A stretch of 64,000 nucleotides of DNA from an uncultured Eubacteriales bacterium (lineage in GTDB: Bacteria; Bacillota; Clostridia; Oscillospirales; Acutalibacteraceae), in NCBI GenBank assembly GCA_934457095.1, contig CAKSHJ010000001.1, positions 352,480 through 416,479 of the forward strand, written 5' to 3'. A program made the position numbers and the translations under genes. Every line of letters begins with the position of its first letter. Position 1 is the stretch's first letter. Below are positions 24,646 through 34,153 of this stretch, one piece after another. The notes beneath the pieces were generated by a model, which worked only from the letters and a program-made list of their open reading frames with translations, was not told the origin of the DNA and searched no databases.

Positions 24646-27027
24646 ATGCAATTGCACCAAAATCAATTTGAATCCCAGTCCTGCCCCGGCGCGCTGCACG
24701 GACTCTCCGAACAGGAAGTACAAAGCCGCCTTGCACAAGGGCTGGTCAACCATAAAAGCGACATTCAGTCCAGAAGCATAAAGCGTATCATATTTGAAAA
24801 TTTAGTTACGCCCTTTAATATCCTCAATTTTGTATTGGCCGTTTTAATTTTAATCGTGGGCTCTTATAAAAATTTGTTGTTCCTGTGCGTCATTATCTGC
24901 AATATTTTCATCGGCACCATTCAGGAAATTCGTGCAAAACAAACCATTGACAAGCTCTCTTTAATCGCGCAGCCAAAAGCGCATGTCATACGCAGCGGCA
25001 AAAAACAGGAAATTTCCGTTGATGAAATTGTTATGGACGATATCACCGTATTAAATGCCGGCAATCAAGTCTGCTCCGACGCCATACTAATACAGGGCGA
25101 ATGCGAGGTCAACGAATCTTTGCTCACCGGGGAATCCGAGCCGGTACTAAAACGCTCCGGCGACCATCTACTCTCTGGCAGCTTTGTGGTCAGCGGCAAT
25201 TGTTATGCCCGGGTAGAGCATGTGGGCAAAGAAAATTATGCCGCGCAAATTACCAACAATGCCAAATATATCAAAAAGCCCAATTCCGAGATTATGAATT
25301 GGACAAACCGCATCATCAAATATATCGGCTTTACGCTCATACCCGTTGGTATCGCGCTGTTTTGCAAGCAGGTATTTATCTCCAACCAAAGCTTTACCGA
25401 TGCCGTAGTCGGCGTGGTTGCCGCCCTAATCGGTATGGTTCCCGAGGGGCTGATTTTGCTAACCAGCGTAGTATTTGCCGTGAGCGTGATACGACTTTCT
25501 CAGCACAAAACTCTGGTACAGGAGCTTTACTGTATTGAAACACTGGCGCGCGTAGATGTTTTATGTTTGGATAAAACCGGCACCATTACCGAGGGCACTA
25601 TGGAAATAACCGAGATTTTACCGCTACACACGGCAAATACTCAGCAAATTGCCACCGCTTTGGGTGCTTTGGTCTACGCTTTACAAGACGATAACCCCAC
25701 CTTTAACGCGGTAAAAACGCATTGTAAGCCCTATGACAAATTCACCTGCACCCATACTGTTCCATTTTCCTCAGCCAGAAAATGGAGCGGCGCCTCCTTT
25801 GGAGAAAATGGCAGTTATATACTCGGTGCGGTCGAATTTATGCTGGCAGACAGCACCCCCTATCGAGAAATAATACAGGAACACGCCGAAAAAGGCGAGC
25901 GTGTATTATTGCTTGCACACTCGGTCCGGCAAATACAGGAGCAGACTCTGCCCACCGAGATACAACCTCTTGCATTTTTGTGCATCAGCGATAAAATTCG
26001 GGCAGAAGCACCCGAAACCCTTGCTTATTTTGCAGAGCAGGGTGTGGAAATTAAAATTATTTCCGGAGACAACGCCGTTACCGTTGCCAATATTGCCAAA
26101 AAAGCCGGCCTGAAAAATGCCGACAACTATATAGACGCCACCACGCTGCAAACTCCGCAGGAACTTGCAAATGCAGCAAAAATTTACAGCGTATTCGGGC
26201 GCGTCACGCCGCAGCAAAAATTAGACCTAATAAAAGCGCTGAAGGCTCAGGGACACACCGTTGCTATGACCGGCGACGGCGTAAACGATGTTTTGGCGCT
26301 TAAAGAGTCCGATTGCAGTATTGCCATGGCCTCCGGTAGCGACGCCGCCAGAACGGTTTCTCAGCTTGTTCTACTGGACTCCAATTTTGCCTCCATGCCG
26401 AAAATTTTAAAGGAGGGTCGGCGTTCCATTAACAATTTGCAGCGTTCGTCCTCATTATTTTTGACCAAAACCATTTTTTCCACCATCAACGCCATTTTAT
26501 TCATCTTTCTGCATTTTGACTATCCCTTCCAACCCATTCAGCTGACTCTAATCAGTGCTTTAACCATTGGCGCACCCTCGCTGATTTTGGCTCTTGAGCC
26601 CAATCAGGAACGTATTTGCGGCAAATATATCGTCAATGTTATCCGCAAGTCAATTCCCGGCGCATTTACCATGATTTTAAATATTGTAGCGTTATCCATT
26701 TTATGTTCGTTTATTTCTTTTACCAATGCAGAAATTTCCACATTAGCTGTTATGATTACCGGTTTTGCCGGTATGTTAGTGCTGATTAAGGTTTCTTTGC
26801 CCTTTAACGGAATTCGCTGGGCATTATTCTTAATTATGCTCAGCGCCTTTGTATTCGCCATACTGTTCATGCAGCGATTGTTTTCTTTAGCGACCGTCAC
26901 GCTGCCCATGCTGTATTGTTTCCTTGTTTTGGCTACAATTTCTATTCTCGTATTTTTATTTTTCTCTCTTTTAATCGACAGACTTTTAAAAAAGCAAATC
27001 GACCGTTTGGAAGCAAAAATCAAATAG
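24646..27027 (+). CDS. Cation-translocating P-type ATPase (CtpE-like)
   Basis: A 793-residue P-type ATPase. The actuator loop LTGESEP (about residue 163), membrane PEGL motif in the fourth helix, phosphorylation site DKTGT (about 309), and hinge TGDGVNDVLALK (about 540) are intact, and several C-terminal helices follow. The N terminus (GLSEQEVQSRLAQGLVN) and overall pattern resemble the group annotated 'cation-transporting ATPase E', where mycobacterial CtpE imports calcium. No heavy-metal CxxC domain is present, which argues against copper or cadmium transport. The start at 24646 follows GGAG by 6 bp. Confidence 0.85.
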   Translation: MQLHQNQFESQSCPGALHGLSEQEVQSRLAQGLVNHKSDIQSRSIKRIIFENLVTPFNILNFVLAVLILIVGSYKNLLFLCVIICNIFIGTIQEIRAKQTIDKLSLIAQPKAHVIRSGKKQEISVDEIVMDDITVLNAGNQVCSDAILIQGECEVNESLLTGESEPVLKRSGDHLLSGSFVVSGNCYARVEHVGKENYAAQITNNAKYIKKPNSEIMNWTNRIIKYIGFTLIPVGIALFCKQVFISNQSFTDAVVGVVAALIGMVPEGLILLTSVVFAVSVIRLSQHKTLVQELYCIETLARVDVLCLDKTGTITEGTMEITEILPLHTANTQQIATALGALVYALQDDNPTFNAVKTHCKPYDKFTCTHTVPFSSARKWSGASFGENGSYILGAVEFMLADSTPYREIIQEHAEKGERVLLLAHSVRQIQEQTLPTEIQPLAFLCISDKIRAEAPETLAYFAEQGVEIKIISGDNAVTVANIAKKAGLKNADNYIDATTLQTPQELANAAKIYSVFGRVTPQQKLDLIKALKAQGHTVAMTGDGVNDVLALKESDCSIAMASGSDAARTVSQLVLLDSNFASMPKILKEGRRSINNLQRSSSLFLTKTIFSTINAILFIFLHFDYPFQPIQLTLISALTIGAPSLILALEPNQERICGKYIVNVIRKSIPGAFTMILNIVALSILCSFISFTNAEISTLAVMITGFAGMLVLIKVSLPFNGIRWALFLIMLSAFVFAILFMQRLFSLATVTLPMLYCFLVLATISILVFLFFSLLIDRLLKKQIDRLEAKIK

Positions 27028-27028
27028 C

Positions 27029-27062
27029 AAAACGCCTCTGCAAAACTTGCAAAGACGTTTTT
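27029..27062 (+). terminator. Terminator after the P-type ATPase
   Basis: A 14-bp stem with two mismatches (27029-27042 with 27048-27061) ends in a T-run immediately after the stop codon. It may also serve the converging spo0A transcript. Confidence 0.7.
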
Positions 27063-27122
27063 AACCGTAACAAAAAACGCAATTTGTTCCAAAAAAGAAA
27101 ACTGAGCTCTATGCCTAAATTA

Positions 27123-27902
27123 TTAACTGGCCGTTCTCATTTGCAAACGCAGCTTATCGCTAATCATTGCAATAAATTCACTGTTGGTAGGCTTGCCTCT
27201 GGTATTGTGAATGGTATATCCAAAATAGGAATTCAATACATCCACATCGCCGCGATCCCACGCCACTTCGATGGCATGGCGAATCGCTCTCTCCACGCGC
27301 GAAGAAGTCGTTTCATAACGCTTTGCAACAGAAGGATATAATTGTTTCGTTACCGCGTTGATAATCTCCGGTGTTTCAATTGCCATAATAATGGAGTCTC
27401 TCAAATAATGATAACCCTTAATATGCGCTGGTACACCAATCTGATGCAAAATTTCGGTTACTCGAATTTCCATGGACGGCAAACGGTCTGTAACGCTTTC
27501 CTGTACAGGTGCTTTTACGCTGTTGTGCAAGCCCGATAATTCCAGCATCCGGTTTGCCAAATCCTGCATACGAAACGGCTCTACCGCAAAATACGAAACG
27601 CCGTTGCTCATCAATTCATACTCCAAAGTAGGACTACTGAACGACGATCTTACAAAAAATAAAGGCTTCTTTTTCAAAGCCAAGTGCTCTATGGAACGAA
27701 CAACGCCAATAGCATCCAAATGCGGCATAAATAAGTCCATAAGCACTAAATCTGGTTCTTCCTGTTTCATCATATCCAACATCTTCAAGCCATCTTTTTG
27801 TGCAAAACACAACCGAAACCCTGCATGTTCCAGCGCATCTACGCTCTCTCTGTTAATTTCGTCACGTTCACTGGAAATCAATAATTTTAAATCATGTTTC
27901 AT
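27123..27902 (-). CDS. spo0A: Sporulation master regulator Spo0A
   Basis: A 259-residue response regulator, full length for Spo0A. The N-terminal receiver has the phospho-acceptor Asp in LVLMDLFMPHLD (about residue 55). The C-terminal DNA-binding domain is diagnostic: EILHQIGVPAHIKGY (about 150), the recognition-helix segment TTSSRVERAIRHAIEVAW, and GKPTNSEFIA. It controls entry into sporulation by binding 0A-boxes. GGGGGAG lies 6 bp before the ATG. It sits downstream of spoIVB, an arrangement conserved in sporulating Firmicutes. Confidence 0.98.
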   Translation of the reverse strand: MKHDLKLLISSERDEINRESVDALEHAGFRLCFAQKDGLKMLDMMKQEEPDLVLMDLFMPHLDAIGVVRSIEHLALKKKPLFFVRSSFSSPTLEYELMSNGVSYFAVEPFRMQDLANRMLELSGLHNSVKAPVQESVTDRLPSMEIRVTEILHQIGVPAHIKGYHYLRDSIIMAIETPEIINAVTKQLYPSVAKRYETTSSRVERAIRHAIEVAWDRGDVDVLNSYFGYTIHNTRGKPTNSEFIAMISDKLRLQMRTAS

Positions 27903-27933
27903 ATTTTCTCCCCCTATTTTTTAATGCAAATAT

Positions 27934-27962
27934 AGATTAACATAAATTGGAATTATTGGCAA
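27934..27962 (-). promoter_or_regulatory. Possible vegetative promoter of spo0A
   Basis: TTGCCA (27957-27962) and TAATCT (27934-27939) are 17 bp apart on the minus strand, between spoIVB and spo0A. Confidence 0.5.
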
Positions 27963-28021
27963 TAGTTTGTAATATTATTTTTTTCATTTGGGAGAAAATA
28001 AGAAGATTCTACAAATAAATT

Positions 28022-28028
28022 TGTCGAA
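28022..28028 (+). promoter_or_regulatory. 0A-box candidate upstream of spo0A
   Basis: TGTCGAA, a perfect match to the Spo0A-binding core, lies about 60 bp upstream of the inferred spo0A -35 box, close after the spoIVB stop. It suggests autoregulation. One 7-mer can occur by chance, so confidence is moderate. Confidence 0.5.
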
Positions 28029-28037
28029 AATCAAAAT

Positions 28038-29273
28038 TCAAGAGGCTTTTTGCACAGTATTTTGCTCCACCGCCGTCATATTCTCCACCATATTTTCGGC
28101 AAAAATCCCGTAACCTCTTGTCGGGTCATTTAAAAATACATGCGTCACGGCCCCCACAATTTTTCCATTTTGAATAATCGGACTGCCGCTCATACCTTGC
28201 ACAATCCCGCCGGTCTGTGCAAGCAACGTTTTGTCCTTTACAAGTACCACCAAATTTTTTACCCTGGAGGGATTTTTTAAATCCACACTCTCTATCGTCA
28301 CATCATAATATTGCGGCTCACCATCCGTGACCGTGGTTAAAATTTGTGCAGGTCCCTCCTGTATTTCCTGTTTCATGGCAACGGGCAAAGCCTGCTGCTC
28401 TACCGGAGAAACCTGCAGAGTACCATATACACCCTCTTCGCAGTTCACACGCAGGCTGCCAATGGGCAAATTACTGCTGAAATAGCCGCGCAGCTCTCCT
28501 GCAGCACCCTTTTTACCCACGCTTATCCCGCTTATAGTCACCGGTACAATATCCCCATTTTTCATCGGAAGCAAACGATTGGTGTCAATATCGCAAACAC
28601 CATGTCCTAATCCGGCAAACAGTCCGTTTTCGGGATTATAAAATGTTACGGTACCAATGCCGGCGGTGCTGTCTCTAACCCATAAACCACCCCGGTAACT
28701 GTCGTCTGTAACCGACTTGACCGGATACAACCGAATTTCCAACTCAACGCCATCTCGCTTTACGGTAAGCGCCAGAGGTTGTCCGTCACTATTTTGAATT
28801 GCCTGTGACACCGCCTCATTATCCTCAACCGGTTGACCGTTCATCTGTATGATAATATCGCCGATTTTTAATCCTGCTTTGGCCGCCGGGGCAATTTTAC
28901 CCGCCCCACTGTCTACCTCACTAATGCCCACCACCATAACACCATTGGTAAACATTTTAATACCAAACGGCGTACCGCATGGTACCAGCATGGTTTGTTC
29001 GGTTACGGCTACGTGAACGGTTTTTAACGGTATGGCGTCAAATAATAAAATTTCGGCTTCATAGGCCGCAGCTGAACCATTAACCGAAACAGCATTGACC
29101 TCTTGAGCCATGACAGGCTTTGCCCGCAAACCATAGGTGTGCAAATCCAGCGCCTGACCTTGCACCACACGATAACTATCGGGAACGGTTTGCGCAACCA
29201 CGCCCAAGGTGACTCCAAACGCCAACACTACAGCCGCCGCAACACCGCTTAATGCCCTAAAAACATGTTTCAT
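28038..29273 (-). CDS. spoIVB: SpoIVB serine peptidase
   Basis: A 411-residue secreted protease that, in the forespore, signals activation of pro-sigma K in the mother cell. An N-terminal hydrophobic anchor (about 8-28) is followed by a PDZ domain (about 95-185, with GLKIGDIIIQMNG) and an S55 peptidase domain containing GLGHGVCD (catalytic His, near residue 224) and the catalytic Ser in IVQGMSGSPI (near residue 365), then THVFLNDPTRGYG. A strong AAGGAGGTGA lies unusually far (about 14 bp) from the ATG. I did not find a convincing SigG promoter. Confidence 0.96.
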   Translation of the reverse strand: MKHVFRALSGVAAAVVLAFGVTLGVVAQTVPDSYRVVQGQALDLHTYGLRAKPVMAQEVNAVSVNGSAAAYEAEILLFDAIPLKTVHVAVTEQTMLVPCGTPFGIKMFTNGVMVVGISEVDSGAGKIAPAAKAGLKIGDIIIQMNGQPVEDNEAVSQAIQNSDGQPLALTVKRDGVELEIRLYPVKSVTDDSYRGGLWVRDSTAGIGTVTFYNPENGLFAGLGHGVCDIDTNRLLPMKNGDIVPVTISGISVGKKGAAGELRGYFSSNLPIGSLRVNCEEGVYGTLQVSPVEQQALPVAMKQEIQEGPAQILTTVTDGEPQYYDVTIESVDLKNPSRVKNLVVLVKDKTLLAQTGGIVQGMSGSPIIQNGKIVGAVTHVFLNDPTRGYGIFAENMVENMTAVEQNTVQKAS

Positions 29274-29629
29274 ATTTCCAGTTGCTCACCTCCTTGTGCG
29301 CGGCTGTATATACTGTTCCACAAGTGCAACGGTTTTATTTTGGTAAATACATAAATGTAGTGTAAATAATAGAATTTTTATTTCCTCAACCACAAGTTAT
29401 GTAGCTTTCTGCATTACAACCGGAAATCATTTTATGATTTTATTTCATAATTTTTTTAAGAACGCACAAAATAAAATCACATAAAATAGAATAACAAAAT
29501 CCACATTAAAAAAATGCCTTTTCTAATATAGTATTCCCCTGCAAAACACACCTATTCTTATTATGAAAAAATGCAATAAAAAATGGAATTTTACAGAAAA
29601 TTTATGTTGCTTTTTACTCCGTGTAACGA
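29274..29629. other. AT-rich intergenic region, spoIVB to serC
   Basis: This gap between divergent genes contains no open frame I would support. It is very AT-rich, with A and T tracts and one weak imperfect hairpin around 29428-29456. It presumably holds the spoIVB promoter, which I could not identify with confidence. Confidence 0.6.
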
Positions 29630-29659
29630 TTGACTTTAGCGTAGTAAAGCTGATATAAT
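29630..29659 (+). promoter_or_regulatory. Promoter of serC-serA with inverted repeat in the spacer
   Basis: TTGACT (29630-29635) and TATAAT (29654-29659) are 18 bp apart. The repeat CTTTA (29634-29638) and TAAAG (29645-29649) overlaps the -35 box and spacer and could be an operator. Confidence 0.7.
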
Positions 29660-29733
29660 GAAAGTATCTTAAGGTATTTTTGTCCAAAGGGGCCATTTGC
29701 ACGGGGCAAAATCAATTATTTGGAGGTAAATTC

Positions 29734-30819
29734 ATGAAACGCGTTTATAATTTTTCCGCAGGTCCATCCATTCTGCCCGAGGCAGTTCTTACTAGAGCAG
29801 CCAACGAAATGCTCGACTACCAAGGCAGCGGACAATCCGTTATGGAGATGTCTCATCGCTCCAAAACTTTCGATTCCATTATTAAAAATACAGAGGCTCT
29901 GCTCAGAGAATTGATGCAAATTCCGGATAACTATAAGGTGCTCTTTTTACAGGGCGGCGCTTCCTCTCAATTTGCCATGATTCCTATGAATCTAATGACC
30001 AAAAATAGTAAGGCCGATTTCGTAATTACCGGTCAATGGGCAACCAAAGCGCAAAAAGAAGCTGCTCGCTACGGTCAGGCAAATATCGTTGCCTCCTCCA
30101 AAGACAAAACTTTTTCGTATATTCCGGATTTGGATCCCGCCACTTTCTCAAAAGATGCGGACTACTTCCACATTTGCTACAATAATACTATTTACGGCAC
30201 CAAATACAATACTCTGCCGCAAACTGGCAATGTTCCTCTTGTGGCGGATATTTCCTCCTGTATTTTAAGCGAACCGATTGATGTAAGTAAGTTCGGTCTG
30301 CTATATGCCGGCGCACAAAAAAATATGGGGCCTGCCGGTTTAACTGTCGTAATTATTCGAGAGGATTTAATTGGCGATCCAATGGAAAAAACACCAACTA
30401 TGTTTACATACAGCGTGCACGCTGAGAACGATTCTTTGTACAATACTCCGCCATGCTATTCTATTTATATTTGTATGTTGGTTTTGGAATGGCTGAAAAA
30501 TGAAATTGGCGGACTTGCTAAAATGAAAGAACTTAATGAGAAAAAGGCTAAAATTCTGTACGATTTTTTGGATCAATCTCAATTGTTTAAAGGCACCGTT
30601 GTGCCAAAAGACCGTTCTTTGATGAATGTGCCGTTTGTAACAGGCAACGAGGAATTGGACGCAAAATTTATTAAAGAGGCCGGTCAGCGTGACTTCGTCA
30701 ATATTAAAGGTCACCGTTCCGTGGGCGGTATGCGCGCTTCCATTTACAACGCTATGCCAATACAAGGTGTAGAAAAACTGGTCGAATTTATGAAAGAATT
30801 TGAGCAAAACAATCAATAA
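29734..30819 (+). CDS. serC: Phosphoserine aminotransferase
   Basis: A 361-residue PLP enzyme that transaminates 3-phosphohydroxypyruvate to phosphoserine. It begins with the family signature YNFSAGPSILP; further marks are MEMSHRSK, the GGASSQFAMIP segment, ADISSCILSEP and the PLP Lys in YAGAQKNMGPAG (about residue 196). ATG 29734 follows TTTGGAGG by 7 bp; the 18 upstream codons in frame are rejected. It pairs with serA, 20 bp downstream. Confidence 0.97.
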   Translation: MKRVYNFSAGPSILPEAVLTRAANEMLDYQGSGQSVMEMSHRSKTFDSIIKNTEALLRELMQIPDNYKVLFLQGGASSQFAMIPMNLMTKNSKADFVITGQWATKAQKEAARYGQANIVASSKDKTFSYIPDLDPATFSKDADYFHICYNNTIYGTKYNTLPQTGNVPLVADISSCILSEPIDVSKFGLLYAGAQKNMGPAGLTVVIIREDLIGDPMEKTPTMFTYSVHAENDSLYNTPPCYSIYICMLVLEWLKNEIGGLAKMKELNEKKAKILYDFLDQSQLFKGTVVPKDRSLMNVPFVTGNEELDAKFIKEAGQRDFVNIKGHRSVGGMRASIYNAMPIQGVEKLVEFMKEFEQNNQ

Positions 30820-30839
30820 CACAGAAAGCTGGTGAACCC

Positions 30840-32003
30840 ATGTATCAAATCAAATGCTTAAATAAAATTTCTCCCCTTGGTACAAACCGTTTGGGTGACA
30901 ACTATCATATCGGCGAAGATGTGGAGAATCCCGATGCCATTTTGGTGCGCTCCGCCGCCATGCACGATATGGAGTTTAACAAAAATTTACTGGCAATCGC
31001 CCGGGCGGGTGCGGGCACTAATAACATTCCGGTAGAGCGTTGCGTAAATGAAGGCATTGTAGTGTTCAACACGCCCGGCGCCAACGCCAACGCCGTAAAA
31101 GAATTGGTACTTACCGCTCTGTTGCTTACCTCTCGCAAAATCGTGCCGGGCATTGCGTGGGCAAATTCGCTCAAAGGCAAAGGCGACGAGGTAGGCAAGC
31201 TGGTGGAAAAGGGCAAATCTTCGTTTGTAGGACCCGAAATTTCCGGTAAAACGCTGGGCGTTGTCGGTCTTGGTGCGATTGGAATTTTGGTAGCAAATGC
31301 TGCCGAGGCTCTTGGTATGCAGGTTATGGGCTATGACCCGTTCCTCTCTGTTGAGGGCGCATGGACGCTTTCAGGCAATACCAAACGCGCATTGACTTTA
31401 GAGGAAATTTACGCAAACTGCGACTATATTTCTCTGCACGTGCCACTAACGCCGGATACTAAAGAAATGATAAATGCCGAAGCACTTACACAAATGAAAA
31501 ACAGCGTGCGCATTTTAAATTTTGCGCGCGGAGATTTAGTCAATAATGCAGACCTGCTCAAAGCGCTTGCTGATGGCAAAGTTGCTGCTTACGCAACCGA
31601 TTTCCCGAATGACGCTTTGTTAGGCGTGGAAAATGTGTTGGCAATTCCCCATTTGGGTGCCTCCACGCCGGAGTCCGAAGACAATTGCGCCTGCATGGCC
31701 GCCGATGAAATTAAGGATTATTTGGAAAATGGCAATATTAAAAACTCGGTAAATTTGCCCAATGTTTCCATGCCTAGAGAAAACGGTGCAAAGCGTGTTT
31801 GTATCATTCACAAAAATGTGCCCAACATGATTAGCACCCTAACCGGCGCACTGGCAAATATGGGCGTGAATATCGAAAATATGCAAAGCAAATCCAAAAA
31901 AGAGCACGCCTATACAATTTTAGATGTAACCGGCAATGTAAACGACAGCACTGTAAAAGCCATTAATGACAACGAAGGTATTATTTTCGTTCGAGTCATC
32001 TAA
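30840..32003 (+). CDS. serA: D-3-phosphoglycerate dehydrogenase
   Basis: A 387-residue NAD-dependent dehydrogenase for the first step of serine synthesis. The Rossmann loop VGLGAIGILVANAA is near residue 143, and the D-isomer dehydrogenase signature and catalytic Arg, Glu and His (NFARGDLVN, then IPHLGASTPESE) follow. An ACT domain occupies the last 75 residues (CIIHKNVPNMISTLTGALA) and may mediate serine feedback. It lacks the extra intervening domain of long SerA forms. It forms an operon with serC. Confidence 0.95.
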   Translation: MYQIKCLNKISPLGTNRLGDNYHIGEDVENPDAILVRSAAMHDMEFNKNLLAIARAGAGTNNIPVERCVNEGIVVFNTPGANANAVKELVLTALLLTSRKIVPGIAWANSLKGKGDEVGKLVEKGKSSFVGPEISGKTLGVVGLGAIGILVANAAEALGMQVMGYDPFLSVEGAWTLSGNTKRALTLEEIYANCDYISLHVPLTPDTKEMINAEALTQMKNSVRILNFARGDLVNNADLLKALADGKVAAYATDFPNDALLGVENVLAIPHLGASTPESEDNCACMAADEIKDYLENGNIKNSVNLPNVSMPRENGAKRVCIIHKNVPNMISTLTGALANMGVNIENMQSKSKKEHAYTILDVTGNVNDSTVKAINDNEGIIFVRVI

Positions 32004-32014
32004 CAAAAAATATC

Positions 32015-32046
32015 TACCCCCGGAGGAGTTTTCCGGGGGTATTTTT
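32015..32046. terminator. Strong bidirectional terminator, serA / ribosomal superoperon
   Basis: TACCCCCGGA pairs with TCCGGGGGTA and is flanked by A-rich and T-rich tracts on the two sides. It ends the serC-serA transcript and can end the converging S10-spc-alpha transcript. Confidence 0.9.
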
Positions 32047-32112
32047 ATGCAAAAAAAAAGATACCTTATGCAATTTTGCACCGGTATCCTTTTCCGTCAA
32101 TTATGAAAATGG

Positions 32113-32454
32113 TTAAATCAATTCAATCAGCGCCATTTCAGCAGCATCGCCGCGTCTTGGCCCCAGTTTCGTAATGCGGGTATAGCCGCCGTTACGGTCT
32201 GCATATTTGGGAGCAATCTCTGTAAACAGCTTATGAGTAACATCCTCTTTTGTCACAAAGGCCATTACCAAACGCTTATTATGAAGAGAATCTTCCTTCG
32301 CAATTGTAATCATTTTCTCTGTCAATGCGCGCACCTCTTTGGCACGAGCGACTGTTGTTTCAATTTTACCGTTTTCCAGCAAAAAAGTTACCAATGCTCT
32401 AAGCATTGCAGTTCTGTGACTGGTTGCTCTGCCGAGCTTTCTTGTTCCTGGCAT
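32113..32454 (-). CDS. rplQ: 50S ribosomal protein L17
   Basis: A 113-residue protein with the MPGTRKLGR start (family form M..RKLGR), the HRTAMLRALVTFLLENGKIE segment and the C-terminal TRITKLGPRRGDAAEMALIEL. It binds 23S rRNA near the exit-tunnel rim. It is the last gene of the superoperon, directly after rpoA, as in most Firmicutes. The energy-coupling-factor genes that often follow it are absent; the serA terminator follows instead. Confidence 0.97.
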   Translation of the reverse strand: MPGTRKLGRATSHRTAMLRALVTFLLENGKIETTVARAKEVRALTEKMITIAKEDSLHNKRLVMAFVTKEDVTHKLFTEIAPKYADRNGGYTRITKLGPRRGDAAEMALIELI

Positions 32455-32494
32455 CGAAAAATCACTCCTTTACCTTAGGTTAAAACAGATGATT

Positions 32495-33451
32495 TTAATT
32501 TTCATCATCTTTGTGAAGATTAAAGCCAAGAGACGCCATCTTCCAAATAACTTCCTCTAAAGATTTGCGTCCCAAATTGCGAACCTTCATCATTTCTTCT
32601 TCAGACTTATTGATTAAATCCTCAACCGTATTGATTCCCGCGCGCTTGAGACAGTTGAAAGAACGAACCGATAAATCCAGCTCTTCAATCGTCATCTCCA
32701 GCACCTTTTCCTTGCCTTTGTCGTCTTTTTCCACCATAATTTCAGTGGTACTACCCGCATCGGACAAATCCACAAATAGATTCAAGTGCTCGGTTAAAAT
32801 TTTAGCGGCCAAAGAAACAGCTTCCTGCGCGCTGACAATGCCATTGGTCCACACTTCCAGATTCAGCTTATCAAAATCGATGCTCTGTCCTACGCGTGTA
32901 GGCTCTACATTGTAATTGACCTTTAAAACCGGAGTGTAAATCGAGTCAATCGGAAGCTCTCCGATAACATTGGCAGCCATTTGAGCTTTGTTACGGTCTG
33001 CGGAAATATACCCACGACCACGGTCCAAGGTAATTTCCATCGACAATTTTGCGCCGTCGCTTAAAGTTGCAATGTGCATATCCGGGTTTAAAATTTCAAC
33101 CTCGCTGTCGCAATGAATGGAACCGGCTGTCACATTACAGGGTCCTTCAGCAGAAATTTCCACTGTTTTTGGACCATCGCAATGCAAATTGGCAATGAGC
33201 CCTTTGATGTTCAGAACAATTTCCGTCACATCCTCTTTCACGCCGGGCACAGTGGAAAACTCATGAACGACCCCATCAATTCTAATTGATGTTGCAGCAA
33301 CACCCGGCAATGAGGAAAGCAGCACACGCCGCAGGCTATTGCCCAAAGTGGTGCCAAATCCACGTTCCAGTGGTTCCACAACAAATTTGCCGTGCGTTCC
33401 ATCTTCAGAAAGAAGCTCAGTTTCAATCTTCGGCTTTTCAATCTCAATCAT
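32495..33451 (-). CDS. rpoA: DNA-directed RNA polymerase alpha subunit
   Basis: A 318-residue alpha subunit. The N-terminal assembly domain contains EPLERGFGTTLGNSLRRVLLSSLPG (positions about 28-52), and the C-terminal domain (about 245-318) has the helix-hairpin-helix segment RNLGRKSLEEV that contacts UP elements and activators. I choose ATG 33451, 8 bp after GGGAGG; seven in-frame codons upstream overlap that site. It lies between rpsD and rplQ in the alpha operon section. Confidence 0.98.
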   Translation of the reverse strand: MIEIEKPKIETELLSEDGTHGKFVVEPLERGFGTTLGNSLRRVLLSSLPGVAATSIRIDGVVHEFSTVPGVKEDVTEIVLNIKGLIANLHCDGPKTVEISAEGPCNVTAGSIHCDSEVEILNPDMHIATLSDGAKLSMEITLDRGRGYISADRNKAQMAANVIGELPIDSIYTPVLKVNYNVEPTRVGQSIDFDKLNLEVWTNGIVSAQEAVSLAAKILTEHLNLFVDLSDAGSTTEIMVEKDDKGKEKVLEMTIEELDLSVRSFNCLKRAGINTVEDLINKSEEEMMKVRNLGRKSLEEVIWKMASLGFNLHKDDEN

Positions 33452-33522
33452 TTCGCAAACCTCCCTCAACATTTAGGCAATATTACGCTATTACCATGAT
33501 GTAAATTATGCCGAAAAAGGCA

Positions 33523-34116
33523 TTATTTGGAGTACAATTCAACGATAAGGGTTTCATTGATATCGAAATCAATATCGTCTCTGCCGGCAACGGAAAGCAC
33601 TTTGCCCTGCAAAGTCTTTCTGTCCAGCTCCAACCACTTAACGATAGAAGTTTTGGCATTTTGCTCCAATACTTCTTTAATACGAACCGAATTGCGGCTC
33701 TTTTCCCTGATTGAGATTACCTCACCCGGAGTTACCAAATAAGAAGCAATATCAACTTTTTTACCGTTAACGGTAATGTGACCGTGGCTGACCATTTGTC
33801 TCGCCTCGCGTCTTGTATTGGCAAAGCCCAGTCTAAAAACCACATTATCCAGTCTGCTCTCCAAAATAGAAAGCAAGATTTCACCGGTAACGCCGTTTTG
33901 CTTGGTCGCCATTACATAATACTTTCTGAATTGCTTTTCCAATACACCATAAATGAATTTTGCCTTTTGCTTTTCATTGAGCTGCAATCCATACTCGCTT
34001 TGTTTTCTTCTGCCTTGTTTTGGATTTCTGATAGATTTTTGGCTTACGCCCAACACAGTTGGGTCAATGCCTAGCGTTTTGCATCTTTTCAGAATCGGCT
34101 GCGTATTTTTAGCCAT
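33523..34116 (-). CDS. rpsD: 30S ribosomal protein S4
   Basis: A 197-residue primary 16S rRNA-binding protein. It contains the S4 RNA-binding domain (RLDNVVFRLGFANTRREARQMV, positions about 95-116) and GHITVNGKKVDI. The zinc-binding Cys cluster of the C+ form is missing: only one Cys is left in the N-terminal region, so this is the zinc-free form. In Bacilli rpsD is often elsewhere; here it remains in the alpha operon section, as in other Clostridia. Confidence 0.97.
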   Translation of the reverse strand: MAKNTQPILKRCKTLGIDPTVLGVSQKSIRNPKQGRRKQSEYGLQLNEKQKAKFIYGVLEKQFRKYYVMATKQNGVTGEILLSILESRLDNVVFRLGFANTRREARQMVSHGHITVNGKKVDIASYLVTPGEVISIREKSRNSVRIKEVLEQNAKTSIVKWLELDRKTLQGKVLSVAGRDDIDFDINETLIVELYSK

Positions 34117-34153
34117 TGAATATCCTCCTTTAGTAATTGTTCATTACAATAAC

